From assembly GCA_023444055.1 (NCBI GenBank), contig JAEZRV010000094.1:1-53160 (forward strand): a stretch of DNA of 53,160 nucleotides, given 5' to 3'. Under the pieces are notes generated by a model. That model was not told the origin of the DNA. It ran no database searches and saw only the letters and a list, made by a program, of their open reading frames with translations. Both the position numbers and the translations under genes were made by a program. This document shows, piece after piece, positions 25,745-34,951 of this stretch. Each line of letters opens with the position of its first letter. Position 1 is the first letter of the stretch. The DNA comes from Bacillota bacterium (GTDB lineage Bacteria; Bacillota; Clostridia; Acetivibrionales; DSM-1351).

Positions 25745-28123
25745 ATGAACGAAAAGACACTTAGAGTGCTAGAATATGGAAAAATTATTGATAAATTAAA
25801 AGGTTTAACTGCATCTGAATTGGGGAGAGAGCTGGTTGAGGAGCTCTCTCCTCAAACTGATTTTAATATAGTGGAAAAAGCTCTAGCCGAGACTAATGAT
25901 GGTGTAAGCTGTATAATGAGGCGTGGATCTCCACCGCTAGGCGGAATAAATGATATCAGACATAGCTTGAAAAGACTGGATATAGGTGGCGTTTTAAATC
26001 CAGGTGAATTATTACGTTTAGGCGGTGTATTACGTGCTGCCCGAAAACTAAAGTCATATGCAAATGACAGGGTAAACGAAGAGACTGCTAATTGTGTAAA
26101 TGAATTAATTTCTTGCTTAGAATCAAATGCTAGACTAGAACAAAAAATTGACATGAGTATTATAAGTGAAGAGGAAATAGCAGACAACGCGAGTCCAACG
26201 CTGAATAATATCAGACGTCAGATAAAAGACCATCAGGCTTCTATTAAGGACAAGCTGAATGATTTGATTCGCTCAACGAAATACCAAAAGTATATTCAGG
26301 AATCCATTGTTACAATAAGAGGGGACAGATATGTAATACCGGTAAAACAGGAGCATAGAAGTGATATTCCGGGACTTGTGCATGATTCTTCTTCTAGTGG
26401 AGCCACACTTTATATTGAACCAATGGCTGTTGTTGAAGCAAATAACAGTATTAAGCAGCTGAAAATAAAAGAACAAGCTGAAATTGAAAGAATATTAGCT
26501 GAGCTGTCAGCGGATGCTTCACTGATATTGCCTCAGTTAAATGCAAACATGAGTATAATGGCAAAGCTTGACTTTATTTTTGCAAAGGCGAGATTGTCAA
26601 TTGATTATAATTGTATGAGCCCTAAAATTAACCAATCAGGAAGAATTATTATAAAAAAGGGTAGACATCCTTTGTTAGATGCTAAAATAGTAGTTCCAAT
26701 AGATTTCTGGATTGGTGATAAATTTAATTCTCTCATTGTAACAGGTCCAAACACAGGAGGTAAGACTGTATCACTTAAAACAGTTGGACTTTTTACGCTA
26801 ATGGCACAAAGCGGTTTGCATGTCCCAGCTAATGAGGGTACAGAAATAAGTGTATTTAATAAAATTTATGCAGATATTGGTGATGAACAAAGCATAGAGC
26901 AAAGCTTGAGTACTTTTTCATCACACATGAAAAATATTGTTGAAATACTTAAGAATGTTGATAGCAGGTCTCTTGTAATGTTTGATGAATTAGGGGCAGG
27001 AACAGATCCGACAGAAGGTGCTGCTCTTGCAATGGCAATACTTGAATGCCTTCACCAAATGGGGGCTACGACACTTGCCACGACTCATTATAGTGAATTA
27101 AAGGTATATGCTATATCAACTGTCGGTGTGGAAAATGCTTCCTGTGAATTTGATGTTGAGACGCTAAAGCCAACATACCGTTTACTCATCGGTGTTCCAG
27201 GAAAGAGTAATGCGTTTGCAATATCAAAACGCTTGGGGCTAACTGATGATATTATTGAGAGGTCAAAGGAATTTCTTTCCCAAGAGGATATACGATTTGA
27301 AGATATTTTATTAAGTATTGAGAAGAATCGCAGCGAAGCAGAGAGAGAAAAGATGAGGGCCGAAAGCTACAGGTTTGAAGCTGAACGCTTAAAGAAAGAC
27401 CTAGAGGATCAAAAGAGAAAGCTGTCTGCCGAAAAAGAAAAAGAACTGCGAAAGGCCCGAGAAGAAGCGCGTCAGATTTTGATGGATTCAAAGAGGGAGG
27501 CCGACGAGTTAGTTGCTGAAATGAAGAGGCTTGCTAAGGAACAGGAAGAGGCAGAGGTAAGGAGGCAGACAGAGGAGCTCCGCCAAAGAGTAAATAAAAG
27601 TATTAACAAGCTAGATGATTCACTTGTAGAGTCAATTATGCCAAGACAGGGCTTAGTTAAGCCTCCTAAGAACTTAAAACCAGGGGATACAGTTCTAATT
27701 GTAAATCTCAATCAAAAGGGTACAATATTGACTATACCTGATAAGAATGGAGAGGCACAAGTTCAAGCTGGTATAATGAAAATAAATGTGCATATATCAA
27801 ATCTCAAATTGATAGACGAGCAGAAACAACAAGTTCAAAAAACTGGTATTGGTAAAATTGGAGTTTCAAAAGCACAGAATATGTCCTCGGAAATAGATTT
27901 AAGAGGAATGATGCTAGATGAAGCTGTTGATGTAGTTGATAAGTACCTAGATGATGCCAGTATTGCAGGGATGGGTGTGGTTACACTTATACATGGTAAA
28001 GGAACAGGCGCTTTAAGAGCTGGACTGCATCAATATTTGAAGCGTAACCCACATGCTAAAAGCTATAGACTGGGCAAACTGGGTGAAGGAGAAACTGGTG
28101 TAACAATTGTTGAACTGAAATAG
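25745..28123 (+). CDS. mutS2: MutS2 endonuclease / ribosome rescue ATPase
   Basis: 792 residues from ATG 25745 (MNEKTLRVLEYGKI, the usual MutS2 start; a longer frame begins at 25700). The MutS-like core and clamp have ATLYIEPMAVVEANN. Walker A TGPNTGGKT is at about 333, with Walker B MFDELGAGTDPTEGAAL and the signature EQSLSTFSSHM. A long coiled coil (about 525-650) and a KOW-like segment follow. The C-terminal Smr domain is at about 715-792 (EIDLRGMMLDEA, IHGKGTGALR). It lacks the mismatch-recognition domain of MutS1. MutS2 suppresses homologous recombination and, in Bacillus, also splits collided ribosomes. No partner gene is linked here. Confidence 0.95.
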   Translation: MNEKTLRVLEYGKIIDKLKGLTASELGRELVEELSPQTDFNIVEKALAETNDGVSCIMRRGSPPLGGINDIRHSLKRLDIGGVLNPGELLRLGGVLRAARKLKSYANDRVNEETANCVNELISCLESNARLEQKIDMSIISEEEIADNASPTLNNIRRQIKDHQASIKDKLNDLIRSTKYQKYIQESIVTIRGDRYVIPVKQEHRSDIPGLVHDSSSSGATLYIEPMAVVEANNSIKQLKIKEQAEIERILAELSADASLILPQLNANMSIMAKLDFIFAKARLSIDYNCMSPKINQSGRIIIKKGRHPLLDAKIVVPIDFWIGDKFNSLIVTGPNTGGKTVSLKTVGLFTLMAQSGLHVPANEGTEISVFNKIYADIGDEQSIEQSLSTFSSHMKNIVEILKNVDSRSLVMFDELGAGTDPTEGAALAMAILECLHQMGATTLATTHYSELKVYAISTVGVENASCEFDVETLKPTYRLLIGVPGKSNAFAISKRLGLTDDIIERSKEFLSQEDIRFEDILLSIEKNRSEAEREKMRAESYRFEAERLKKDLEDQKRKLSAEKEKELRKAREEARQILMDSKREADELVAEMKRLAKEQEEAEVRRQTEELRQRVNKSINKLDDSLVESIMPRQGLVKPPKNLKPGDTVLIVNLNQKGTILTIPDKNGEAQVQAGIMKINVHISNLKLIDEQKQQVQKTGIGKIGVSKAQNMSSEIDLRGMMLDEAVDVVDKYLDDASIAGMGVVTLIHGKGTGALRAGLHQYLKRNPHAKSYRLGKLGEGETGVTIVELK

Positions 28124-28439
28124 AGATTAGCTTATACTTCCTTTTCTGAAAGATAGCGGAAATAAAGTAGAAGATGAGAGGTATCATAAAGATAAATGCT
28201 ATATTTATGATTTAAAAAGATAAAATTCACATATACTAGTATTTAAATAGCCCTAATATATGACAATTTGCCGAATATAATGCTAATGGTTGACATTTTA
28301 GCCTCAGTAAATTACAATAATTAGTGGCTTATTTACTTTTATATTAAACATTATTATGTTTATACGTTAAATACGTTTATTAGAATATTTTTTAATAATA
28401 GAGGTTTAAAATTTTTGAAAGCTTAAAAGGAGAATTTTT
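28124..28439. other. Noncoding region upstream of typA
   Basis: About 315 AT-rich bases. No ORF, no strong hairpin and no clear terminator for mutS2 were recognised; the typA ribosome site AAGGAG is at about 28426-28431. Confidence 0.5.
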
Positions 28440-30260
28440 GTGGATATAAGACAAGATATTAGAAATATAGCAATAATAGCTCACGTTGACCACGGTAAGA
28501 CTACACTTGTTGATGCTATGCTAAGACAAAGTGGTATATTTAGATCAAATGAAGCCGTTGTTGAAAGAGTTATGGATTCAAATGACCTCGAAAAAGAAAG
28601 AGGTATTACAATCTTATCAAAAAATACTTCAGTTCAATATAATGGGACTAAAATTAATATAGTTGACACACCTGGTCATGCTGATTTTGGCGGTGAGGTT
28701 GAACGTGTATTAAAAATGGTTGATGGAGTACTTTTGTTGGTTGATGCATTTGAAGGCGCTATGCCTCAAACAAGATTCGTTTTGAAAAAAGCACTTCAGC
28801 TTGACATAAAGCCTATTGTTGTTGTAAATAAGATTGACAGACCAGAGGCAAGACCTGATGAAGTTGTAGACGAAATACTTGAACTGTTTATAGAGTTGGG
28901 AGCAGATGATGATCAGTTAGAGTTCCCTGTTGTATATGCTTCATCCAGAGAAGGTTTTGCTGTATGCGATTTGTACGGTGAAAGGGTAGATTTAAAGCCA
29001 TTATTTGATGTAATAATTGACAAAGTTCCTGCACCAGAGGGTGAGATGAATGGAACATTACAATTACTTGTTTCAAATGTAGACTATGATGAGTATGTTG
29101 GAAGAATTGCAATCGGTAGAGTTGACAGAGGAAGAATTAAGCTGGGTCAGCCAGCAATTATTTGTAAAACAGAAGGTCATCAAGTTAATGCCAGAATAAC
29201 TAAGCTTTATAAATATGAAGGATTGAAGCGTACAGAAGCAGAAGAAGCTATGCTTGGTGATATAGTTGCTGTATCTGGAGTTACTGATGTAACTATTGGA
29301 GATACAATATGCGATATTGGCGCACCTGATCCACTGCCATTCGTTGCTATTGATGAACCTACATTATCTATGACATTCAGCGTAAATAATAGTCCATTAG
29401 CCGGCAGAGAAGGACAATTTGTTACATCAAGACATTTAAGAGATAGATTATTTAAGGAATTAGAAACAAATGTAAGTCTTAGAGTTGAAGAAACTGATTC
29501 AGCAGAGACTTTTATAGTTTCAGGAAGAGGAGAACTTCATCTTTCCATTTTAATTGAGACAATGAGAAGACAAGGATATGAATTCCAAGTTTCAAAAGCT
29601 AGAGTTATAAATAAAGAAGTTGATGGCCAAATATTAGAGCCAATTGAGTATTTGATGATTGATGTACCTGAGGAGTTTATGGGGGTTGTTATGGAGAAAC
29701 TCGGACAGAGAAAGTCTGAGATGGTTAATATGAGCTCTGCAAATCAAGGGTACGTAAGAATTGAGTTTAAAATCCCAGCAAGAGGATTGATTGGATATAG
29801 ATCAGAGTTAATGACTGATACAAAGGGAAATGGAATAATGAATCATGTTTTCCATAGTTATGAGCCATACAAGGGTGATATCCCTATGAGACAAAGGGGT
29901 TCATTGGTTGCTTGGGAAGATGGCGACGCAATAACTTATGGACTATACAATGCTCAGGAAAGAGGAACACTCTTCATAACACCTGGTACAAAGGTATATG
30001 AAGGAATGGTTGTTGGTGAAAATGCCAAATCTGATGACTTAGTTATAAATGTTTGTAAAAAGAAGCATATTACAAACACCAGAGCATCAGGAAGTGATGA
30101 TGCGCTAAGGCTGACACCACCATTAAACTTAAGCCTTGAGCAGGCTTTAGAGTTTATTGCAGAGGATGAACTTGTTGAGATAACACCTAAAAATATTCGA
30201 TTAAGAAAGAGAATATTAAACTCAGAAATGAGAGCTAAGACCAGAAGCAAGCTACAGTAA
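28440..30260 (+). CDS. typA: Ribosome-associated GTPase TypA/BipA
   Basis: 606 residues from GTG 28440, nine bases after AAGGAG. The GTPase domain has AHVDHGKTTL, RGITI, DTPGHADFGGEV and NKID. Domain II and an EF-G-like domain III (GRGELHLSILIETMRRQGYE) follow, then domain V. The BipA-specific C-terminal domain holds RGLIGYRSELMTDTKGNGIM and ends with KKHITNTRASGSDD. It assists 50S assembly and growth under stress, including cold. Monocistronic, with a perfect terminator. Confidence 0.96.
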   Translation: MDIRQDIRNIAIIAHVDHGKTTLVDAMLRQSGIFRSNEAVVERVMDSNDLEKERGITILSKNTSVQYNGTKINIVDTPGHADFGGEVERVLKMVDGVLLLVDAFEGAMPQTRFVLKKALQLDIKPIVVVNKIDRPEARPDEVVDEILELFIELGADDDQLEFPVVYASSREGFAVCDLYGERVDLKPLFDVIIDKVPAPEGEMNGTLQLLVSNVDYDEYVGRIAIGRVDRGRIKLGQPAIICKTEGHQVNARITKLYKYEGLKRTEAEEAMLGDIVAVSGVTDVTIGDTICDIGAPDPLPFVAIDEPTLSMTFSVNNSPLAGREGQFVTSRHLRDRLFKELETNVSLRVEETDSAETFIVSGRGELHLSILIETMRRQGYEFQVSKARVINKEVDGQILEPIEYLMIDVPEEFMGVVMEKLGQRKSEMVNMSSANQGYVRIEFKIPARGLIGYRSELMTDTKGNGIMNHVFHSYEPYKGDIPMRQRGSLVAWEDGDAITYGLYNAQERGTLFITPGTKVYEGMVVGENAKSDDLVINVCKKKHITNTRASGSDDALRLTPPLNLSLEQALEFIAEDELVEITPKNIRLRKRILNSEMRAKTRSKLQ

Positions 30261-30295
30261 CTAGAAATGCTAGTACATTGATAGGTTTTGCTTAT

Positions 30296-30340
30296 AAAAA
30301 TTGTCCATAACTACATGGAAATTATGGACAATTTTTAAAA
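30296..30340 (+). terminator. Terminator after typA
   Basis: AAAATTGTCCATAA pairs perfectly with TTATGGACAATTTTT around an eleven-base loop, with the T-rich arm as tail. Confidence 0.85.
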
Positions 30341-30392
30341 AAACCATTATAGTAGATATTATTGATGTACTATATAGATTGGAGTAATGCCA

Positions 30393-31670
30393 ATGAATAA
30401 AAAATTAAAAGTTGCATTAGTAGGTATTTTGTTAGTTGTTATAGGTGCTTTTTTATCAATACCAAATATAGTTAATTATGGTGGTACCGTATTAAGCGGA
30501 TATAGTGGCTCGTATGGAATATTGAATGCTTTTTTAACAGTAATAGGGATTGCATTTATACTTTCTGGTATATTTTTGGTATCTGCGGGCTTGCAGAAGC
30601 TTACTTTTGTATTGGCTACGATAACTATTTTTGTAGTTATATTTTCTGTTGGAACGATTTTTACTTTCAAAAATGTTGTTGATGAGAGCGATGATGTTGA
30701 AGTTGCTGAAATTATAATTGATGCTACATCGCCTGATGCAGTGCCAGTTGAAATACCTATGGGTTCTGATACAAAAGATATAGCAAATATATTATATGAT
30801 AACGGAATTATTAATAAGACTCAGGTTTTTAAAATTGTTTCAAAGCTTAACGGATTTGATGGAAAGTATCAAGCTGGTACTCATATTTTGAAAAAAGGCT
30901 TGGAGCTTAAGCCTATAATGGAAATACTTATTTCAAAGCCTGAAAGTGTCAAAATTACTATTCCAGAAGGTCTGACCTATAAACAGATTGTCAAAAAATT
31001 TGAAGGTAAGGGTATAGCAAGAGAAGACAAATTTGATTATGCAATGAAATATGAAAAATATGATTACGATTTTATTAAGCAGATTAAAAATACAAATCAT
31101 AGGGAATTTGCTTTAGAGGGGTATTTGTTCCCGGACACTTATGAGTTCCCAATGAATCCTGGTGAGAAAGAAATTATAAGTGTAATGCTAAATAACTTTA
31201 ATAATAAAATCACTAAGGAACATTATAAACGAGCAAAAGAGCTGGGGATGTCAATGGATGAAATTATCACACTTGCATCTATTATTGAAAGAGAAGCAAG
31301 CTCAAGTGCTGACAGAAGGCTGGTTTCAGCTGTATTCCATAGGCGTTTAAAGAGTAAAGAAGCATATTTACAGAAATTACAATCATGTGCTACACTTCAG
31401 TATATTTTCCTTAACAAAGAAGGAAAGGTACATGAGCAAATAACATATCAAGATACCAATGTTGAGGATGCGTACAATACATATATTCATCCTGGACTTC
31501 CGCCTGGACCAATTTGTTCTCCTGGTATGGATTCGATAAATGCAGCATTGTACCCTGATGATGATACTGATTATATGTTTTTCATAGCGACAGGTGATGG
31601 TACTACAAAGTTTACGAAGAACTATCAAGAACATTTAAAGGCTATGAGACAGTATGGTTTGGCAAAATAG
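30393..31670 (+). CDS. mltG: Endolytic murein transglycosylase MltG (YceG-like)
   Basis: 425 residues from ATG 30393 (GGAG nine bases upstream). The family usually has one N-terminal span; here three hydrophobic segments lie in the first 95 residues. A LysM-like region (VEIPMGSDTKDIANILYDNG) follows, then the catalytic domain with ALEGYLFPDTYEFP, the catalytic Glu299 in TLASIIEREASS and HPGLPPGPICSPG near the end. It cleaves nascent glycan strands at the membrane and sets their length. trmR and trhP follow, the same order as Bacillus yrrL-yrrM-yrrN/O. Confidence 0.93.
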   Translation: MNKKLKVALVGILLVVIGAFLSIPNIVNYGGTVLSGYSGSYGILNAFLTVIGIAFILSGIFLVSAGLQKLTFVLATITIFVVIFSVGTIFTFKNVVDESDDVEVAEIIIDATSPDAVPVEIPMGSDTKDIANILYDNGIINKTQVFKIVSKLNGFDGKYQAGTHILKKGLELKPIMEILISKPESVKITIPEGLTYKQIVKKFEGKGIAREDKFDYAMKYEKYDYDFIKQIKNTNHREFALEGYLFPDTYEFPMNPGEKEIISVMLNNFNNKITKEHYKRAKELGMSMDEIITLASIIEREASSSADRRLVSAVFHRRLKSKEAYLQKLQSCATLQYIFLNKEGKVHEQITYQDTNVEDAYNTYIHPGLPPGPICSPGMDSINAALYPDDDTDYMFFIATGDGTTKFTKNYQEHLKAMRQYGLAK

Positions 31671-31713
31671 TTTTATTTAGTGTGATTGCATAACTTATTT
31701 TAAAATAAAGATT

Positions 31714-31741
31714 GGGGTGGCTGTATGCCACCCTAATTTCT
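31714..31741 (+). terminator. Terminator-like hairpin after mltG
   Basis: GGGTGGC (31715-31721) pairs with GCCACCC (31727-31733), then TAATTTCTGTT; the T run is broken. Confidence 0.55.
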
Positions 31742-31791
31742 GTTAAGGCAGCATGAAATATGGTGAATAATTATGCTATATTGGCTTGTGT

Positions 31792-31840
31792 CAACAGTTT
31801 GAGGCATTTAGCAATTGCTGTGACCAGTTTTAGGCATTAA
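31792..31840 (+). repeat. Pair of direct repeats resembling an IS end
   Basis: CAACAGTTTGAGGCATTTA (31792-31810) and GACCAGTTTTAGGCATTAA (31822-31840) are closely similar and 30 bases apart. Repeats of this kind near a TGTCAAC terminus are typical of IS21-type ends, but no transposase gene is present. Possibly a solo end or a regulator site. Confidence 0.3.
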
Positions 31841-31970
31841 AATGAATAATAAAAGAATAAAATTTGTACTTGGCTGGCTTAAACCAACTAGTTTAAAATA
31901 TTAATATCCTAATTAAAAGAGCAATAAGTATGAAAGAAATTAGAAATATTTATATAGGAGGTGCTAGTCC

Positions 31971-32039
31971 ATGTCATTTCTTTCAAGGAAATGCATATTT
32001 CCTTGTTGTTCTTTCGTAGAATGTGAGACATGGGCATAA
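31971..32039 (+). CDS. Possible 22-residue leader peptide before trmR
   Basis: ATG 31971 has a strong ATAGGAGGTG site nine bases upstream and reads MSFLSRKCIFPCCSFVECET, two more codons, then TAA at 32037-32039. The TTG start of trmR is three bases later, and trmR has no separate good ribosome site, so coupling is likely. The ORF DNA forms a perfect AAGGAAAT/ATTTCCTT hairpin, and CCATGTC at its start can pair with GACATGG near its end. No relatives are known to me. Confidence 0.4.
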   Translation: MSFLSRKCIFPCCSFVECETWA

Positions 32040-32042
32040 CTA

Positions 32043-32681
32043 TTGATTAATTATGACTATATAATTGAATATATTAGAGCAACTATAAAGCCTAACACTG
32101 GCTTGCTTGCTGAATTAGAGGAGTTTGCTTGTGTAAATCATGTGCCAATAATTCAACCAGAAGTTGCTGCTTTAATGAAGGTGATAGGGCAACTGAAGCA
32201 GCCGACTAAAATACTTGAGGTTGGAACTGCGATTGGATATTCATCTATTCTGTTTTCTGGATTCTTAAAGCCAGATGGGGTTATAGATACAATTGAGAGA
32301 AATGAAGAAATGATTGAGCTGGCAAGGAAGAACATAAAATTAGCAGATAAGCAAAATACTATTAATGTAATTGCAGGGGATGCTTTAGATGTTCTGGCAT
32401 GTTTAGACAAACGCTATGATATGATTTTTATTGATGCTGCAAAGGGACAATACAGCGAGTTTTTTGAACAGTGCAATAGAATGCTGGTTCCAGGTGGATT
32501 ATTAGTTTCTGATAATGTTTTGTATAAGGGTATGATTGCAAGTGATGAGCTTGTGGTAAAGAGAAAGAAGACAATTGTTTCTAGAATGAGAGATTTTCTT
32601 CAAATTCTTTGTGAGGATGAAAGCTTTGAAACAAGCATTATACCTATTGGAGATGGAGTAGCCTTAAGCTTTAAGCTATAA
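32043..32681 (+). CDS. trmR: tRNA 5-hydroxyuridine methyltransferase TrmR-like (O-methyltransferase family 3)
   Basis: 212 residues from TTG 32043. SAM-binding motifs: ILEVGTAIGYSSILFSG, VIDTIERNEEMIELARKNI, YDMIFIDAAKGQY with the metal-binding Asp, and GGLLVSDNVLYKGMI with the second metal Asp-Asn. This is the COMT-like family; Bacillus YrrM (TrmR) methylates ho5U34 to mo5U34 in tRNA. Assignment rests on the neighbourhood: mltG before and the U32 hydroxylation protein after, as in Bacillus. Otherwise the family also contains small-molecule O-methyltransferases. Confidence 0.8.
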   Translation: MINYDYIIEYIRATIKPNTGLLAELEEFACVNHVPIIQPEVAALMKVIGQLKQPTKILEVGTAIGYSSILFSGFLKPDGVIDTIERNEEMIELARKNIKLADKQNTINVIAGDALDVLACLDKRYDMIFIDAAKGQYSEFFEQCNRMLVPGGLLVSDNVLYKGMIASDELVVKRKKTIVSRMRDFLQILCEDESFETSIIPIGDGVALSFKL

Positions 32682-32698
32682 GAAAATTTAGTGCTAAA

Positions 32699-32758
32699 CA
32701 AAACCAAGTGCAAAACCAAGTGCAAAACCAAGTGCAAAACCAAATGCAAAACCAAATG
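32699..32758 (+). repeat. Five tandem 12-bp repeats
   Basis: CAAAACCAAGTG three times, then CAAAACCAAATG twice, without spacers, followed by a decayed copy. The array lies just after trmR and would be transcribed. Not a CRISPR: units are short and unspaced. Confidence 0.9.
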
Positions 32759-32930
32759 AAAAAACAAATATAAACCAATTATATATAAAAAATAAAAATG
32801 ATGCTATTAAAAGCAAAATGTGAGCGTGCATAAAACAAATATTGTAAGAAATTAACAAATAAGAAGGGGGACAGAATCCATGCAGATGTTTTAGTCAAGC
32901 ATTGTGACAAAAGCTGGGCATGGCATAATT

Positions 32931-34151
32931 ATGAAAAAGGTTGAACTTTTAGCTCCTGCCGGAAATCTGGAAAAATTGAAAATGGCTATTTTATATGGAG
33001 CGGATGCAGTCTATATCGGAGGACAGAAGTTTGGACTCAGAGCTCAAGCGGATAATTTCTCTGTTGAGGATATGAAGCAGGCTATTGAGTTTGCACATAA
33101 TAGAGCATGTAAGATTTACGTTACTGTAAATATGATACCGCATAATGATGATTTAGAAGGCTTGCCTGAATATATAAAACAATTGGATGAGATAGGAGTA
33201 GATGCATTAATTGTTTCTGATCCAGGTGTTTTTTCTATTGTCCGAAAAGTTGCACCAAATATGGAAATTCACATAAGCACACAAGCAAATAACACAAACT
33301 ATCAGAGCGCAAATTTCTGGTATGAGCTTGGAGCAAAACGAGTTGTAGTTGCAAGAGAGCTTTCTCTTAAAGAGATTAGTGAAATTAATGAAAGAACGCC
33401 GGATGAGTTGGATATTGAAGCTTTTATTCATGGTGCAATGTGTATTTCTTATTCGGGAAGGTGCTTGCTAAGCAGTTATATGACTGGAAGAGATTCCAAT
33501 AAGGGAGATTGTGCACAGTCGTGCAGATGGAAGTACCACATTATGGAAGAAAAACGACCTGGTGAGTATTATCCTGTTTATGAAGATGACAAAGGAACAT
33601 ATATTTTTAATTCAAAGGATTTATGCATGATTGAGCACATACCGGAGCTTATTGAGGCTGGTATTTATAGCTTTAAAGTGGAGGGCAGAATGAAAAGCTC
33701 CTTCTATGTAGCAACAGTTATAAGTGCATACAGAAAGGCTATAGATGCGTATTTAGCTGATCCTGAGAACTACAAATTTAATACTGAATGGCTGAGTGAG
33801 CTGTCAAAGGCAAGCCACAGAGAATATACAAAGGGTTTCTACTTTAACAAAACTACTGGAGAAGACCAGATTTATCATACCAGCTCATACGTGAGAGACT
33901 ATGACTTTATAGGCCTGGTTTTAGAATATGACAAGGAAACTAAGCTAGCTAAGATTGAGCAGAGAAACAGAATGATTGTTGGCGATGAAATTGAGGTTAT
34001 GAGTCCTAACAAGGATTATTTTATTCAAACTATTGAGTCAATGAAAAATGAAGACGGAGAGGACATCAGAACTGCGCCTCATGCTCAGATGATTGTTTAT
34101 ATGCCAATGGCAGAAGAGGTTGAGCCGTTTGCTGTTTTGAGGAGGAAGTAG
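32931..34151 (+). CDS. U32-family protein TrhP2-like (tRNA uridine-34 hydroxylation)
   Basis: About 406 residues from ATG 32931 (MKKVELLAPAGNLEKLKMAI); the frame also opens at 32904. Family blocks: YGADAVYIGGQKFGLRA, VTVNMIPHNDDL, IHISTQANNTN, IEAFIHGAMCISYSGRC, the Cys-rich GDCAQSCRWKY and EGRMKSSFYVATVISAY, then the C-terminal beta domain. This matches Bacillus YrrO/TrhP2 and E. coli TrhP, which hydroxylate U34 of tRNA with prephenate and probably an iron-sulfur cluster. Bacillus has two (YrrN and YrrO); only one is seen here, so it may suffice alone or have a distant partner. The peptidase name is historical. Confidence 0.85.
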   Translation: MKKVELLAPAGNLEKLKMAILYGADAVYIGGQKFGLRAQADNFSVEDMKQAIEFAHNRACKIYVTVNMIPHNDDLEGLPEYIKQLDEIGVDALIVSDPGVFSIVRKVAPNMEIHISTQANNTNYQSANFWYELGAKRVVVARELSLKEISEINERTPDELDIEAFIHGAMCISYSGRCLLSSYMTGRDSNKGDCAQSCRWKYHIMEEKRPGEYYPVYEDDKGTYIFNSKDLCMIEHIPELIEAGIYSFKVEGRMKSSFYVATVISAYRKAIDAYLADPENYKFNTEWLSELSKASHREYTKGFYFNKTTGEDQIYHTSSYVRDYDFIGLVLEYDKETKLAKIEQRNRMIVGDEIEVMSPNKDYFIQTIESMKNEDGEDIRTAPHAQMIVYMPMAEEVEPFAVLRRK

Positions 34152-34340
34152 GGACGGGGAGGAAATGCGTAAAGCTAGGAAACCGTAAAAGCAGGGAACT
34201 GTGAAAATGGAAAACTGAGAAACCGTGAAAACCAAATGCCTGATAAGCTAAAGGATAGGAAACCGAAAAATATGGAAATTGCAAGAACATAAATTTAAAA
34301 AGCGTAAGGCTGGTAAAACGGAAAATCTGAAAAACCGTAA
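34152..34340 (+). repeat. Degenerate short repeats after trhP
   Basis: About ten imperfect copies of GGAAACCGTGAAAA-like units (for example AGGAAACCGTAAAAG, GGGAACTGTGAAAATGG, GAGAAACCGTGAAAACC, GAAAAACCGTAAAACC) fill this purine-rich transcribed spacer. No ORF. They look like a slipped and diverged microsatellite. Confidence 0.55.
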
Positions 34341-34374
34341 AACCTAAGACCCTAAAAAATAAACTATATATTTA

Positions 34375-34419
34375 AAGCTCTGGTCGTGTCAATGAATTGA
34401 TGTGGATGGGGCTTTTTTT
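34375..34419 (+). terminator. Terminator of the mltG/trmR/trhP region
   Basis: AAGCTCT (34375-34381) pairs with GGGGCTT through wobble pairs, inner TCAAT/ATTGA, then a run of seven Ts. Confidence 0.7.
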
Positions 34420-34951
34420 ACGGATTATATAATGCATTTCCAAGTGGCTAAATAAATAGGATGCTTGAATGGTTAGTAGTACTGTATTATAGGGGGTGTT
34501 AATGAAATTTATCGAATATGGCGTTCATGTGGAGAAAATCACACAAATCATTGGTAATAAAATAGATATACGGTAAAATGTATTTTATGAAATAGGCTTT
34601 TTTTCGTGCATGTAACTGAAACATGAATATATTTAAAATAAAATTACTTATTAGAAACTTATTATCCAATAGGTTACAAAATATGATTATTTATGGTAAT
34701 ATATTAGAAAATACAGTAGATCAAGGGTGAGTTATGAAAACAATTACCAGCGATTATCAAAGTGAGTTAACTAATCTATTTAATGAGCGAAAAAAACTTG
34801 AGAACGAAAGAAAAGATTATTGTAAATGTCAATGGTTATAACTTAAATGATCATCCTGACTCATATAAACAAAGATTGATAATTATAGCAATAAAATATA
34901 CACAGAAAAAATAAGGTGTTAAGATCCATCTATAAACTATGGGGGTATAAA
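34420..34951 (+). other. Region with only tiny ORFs
   Basis: Two short frames have plausible ribosome sites: 34502-34576 (24 codons, MKFIEYGVHVEKITQI, after AGGGGG) and 34734-34841 (35 codons, MKTITSDYQSELTNLFNERK, after AGGG). The second resembles the coiled start of a longer protein cut off by a stop, so this may be debris of a lost gene. I cannot support either as a functional gene. Confidence 0.3.
34610..34636 (+). repeat. Direct repeat flanking a 1-kb segment, left copy
   Basis: ATGTAACTGAAACATGA, followed by a similar A/T tail, recurs at 35622-35649. The two copies flank the small membrane protein gene at 34952-35341. Confidence 0.5.

Noticed and set aside
32699..32758. Tandem repeats as a CRISPR array
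   Set aside because: Units of 12 bases with no spacers, no palindromic repeat and no cas genes.
32931..34151. Protease function for the U32 protein
   Set aside because: The close family members at this neighbourhood (TrhP/YrrO) act in tRNA hydroxylation; peptidase is a legacy name.
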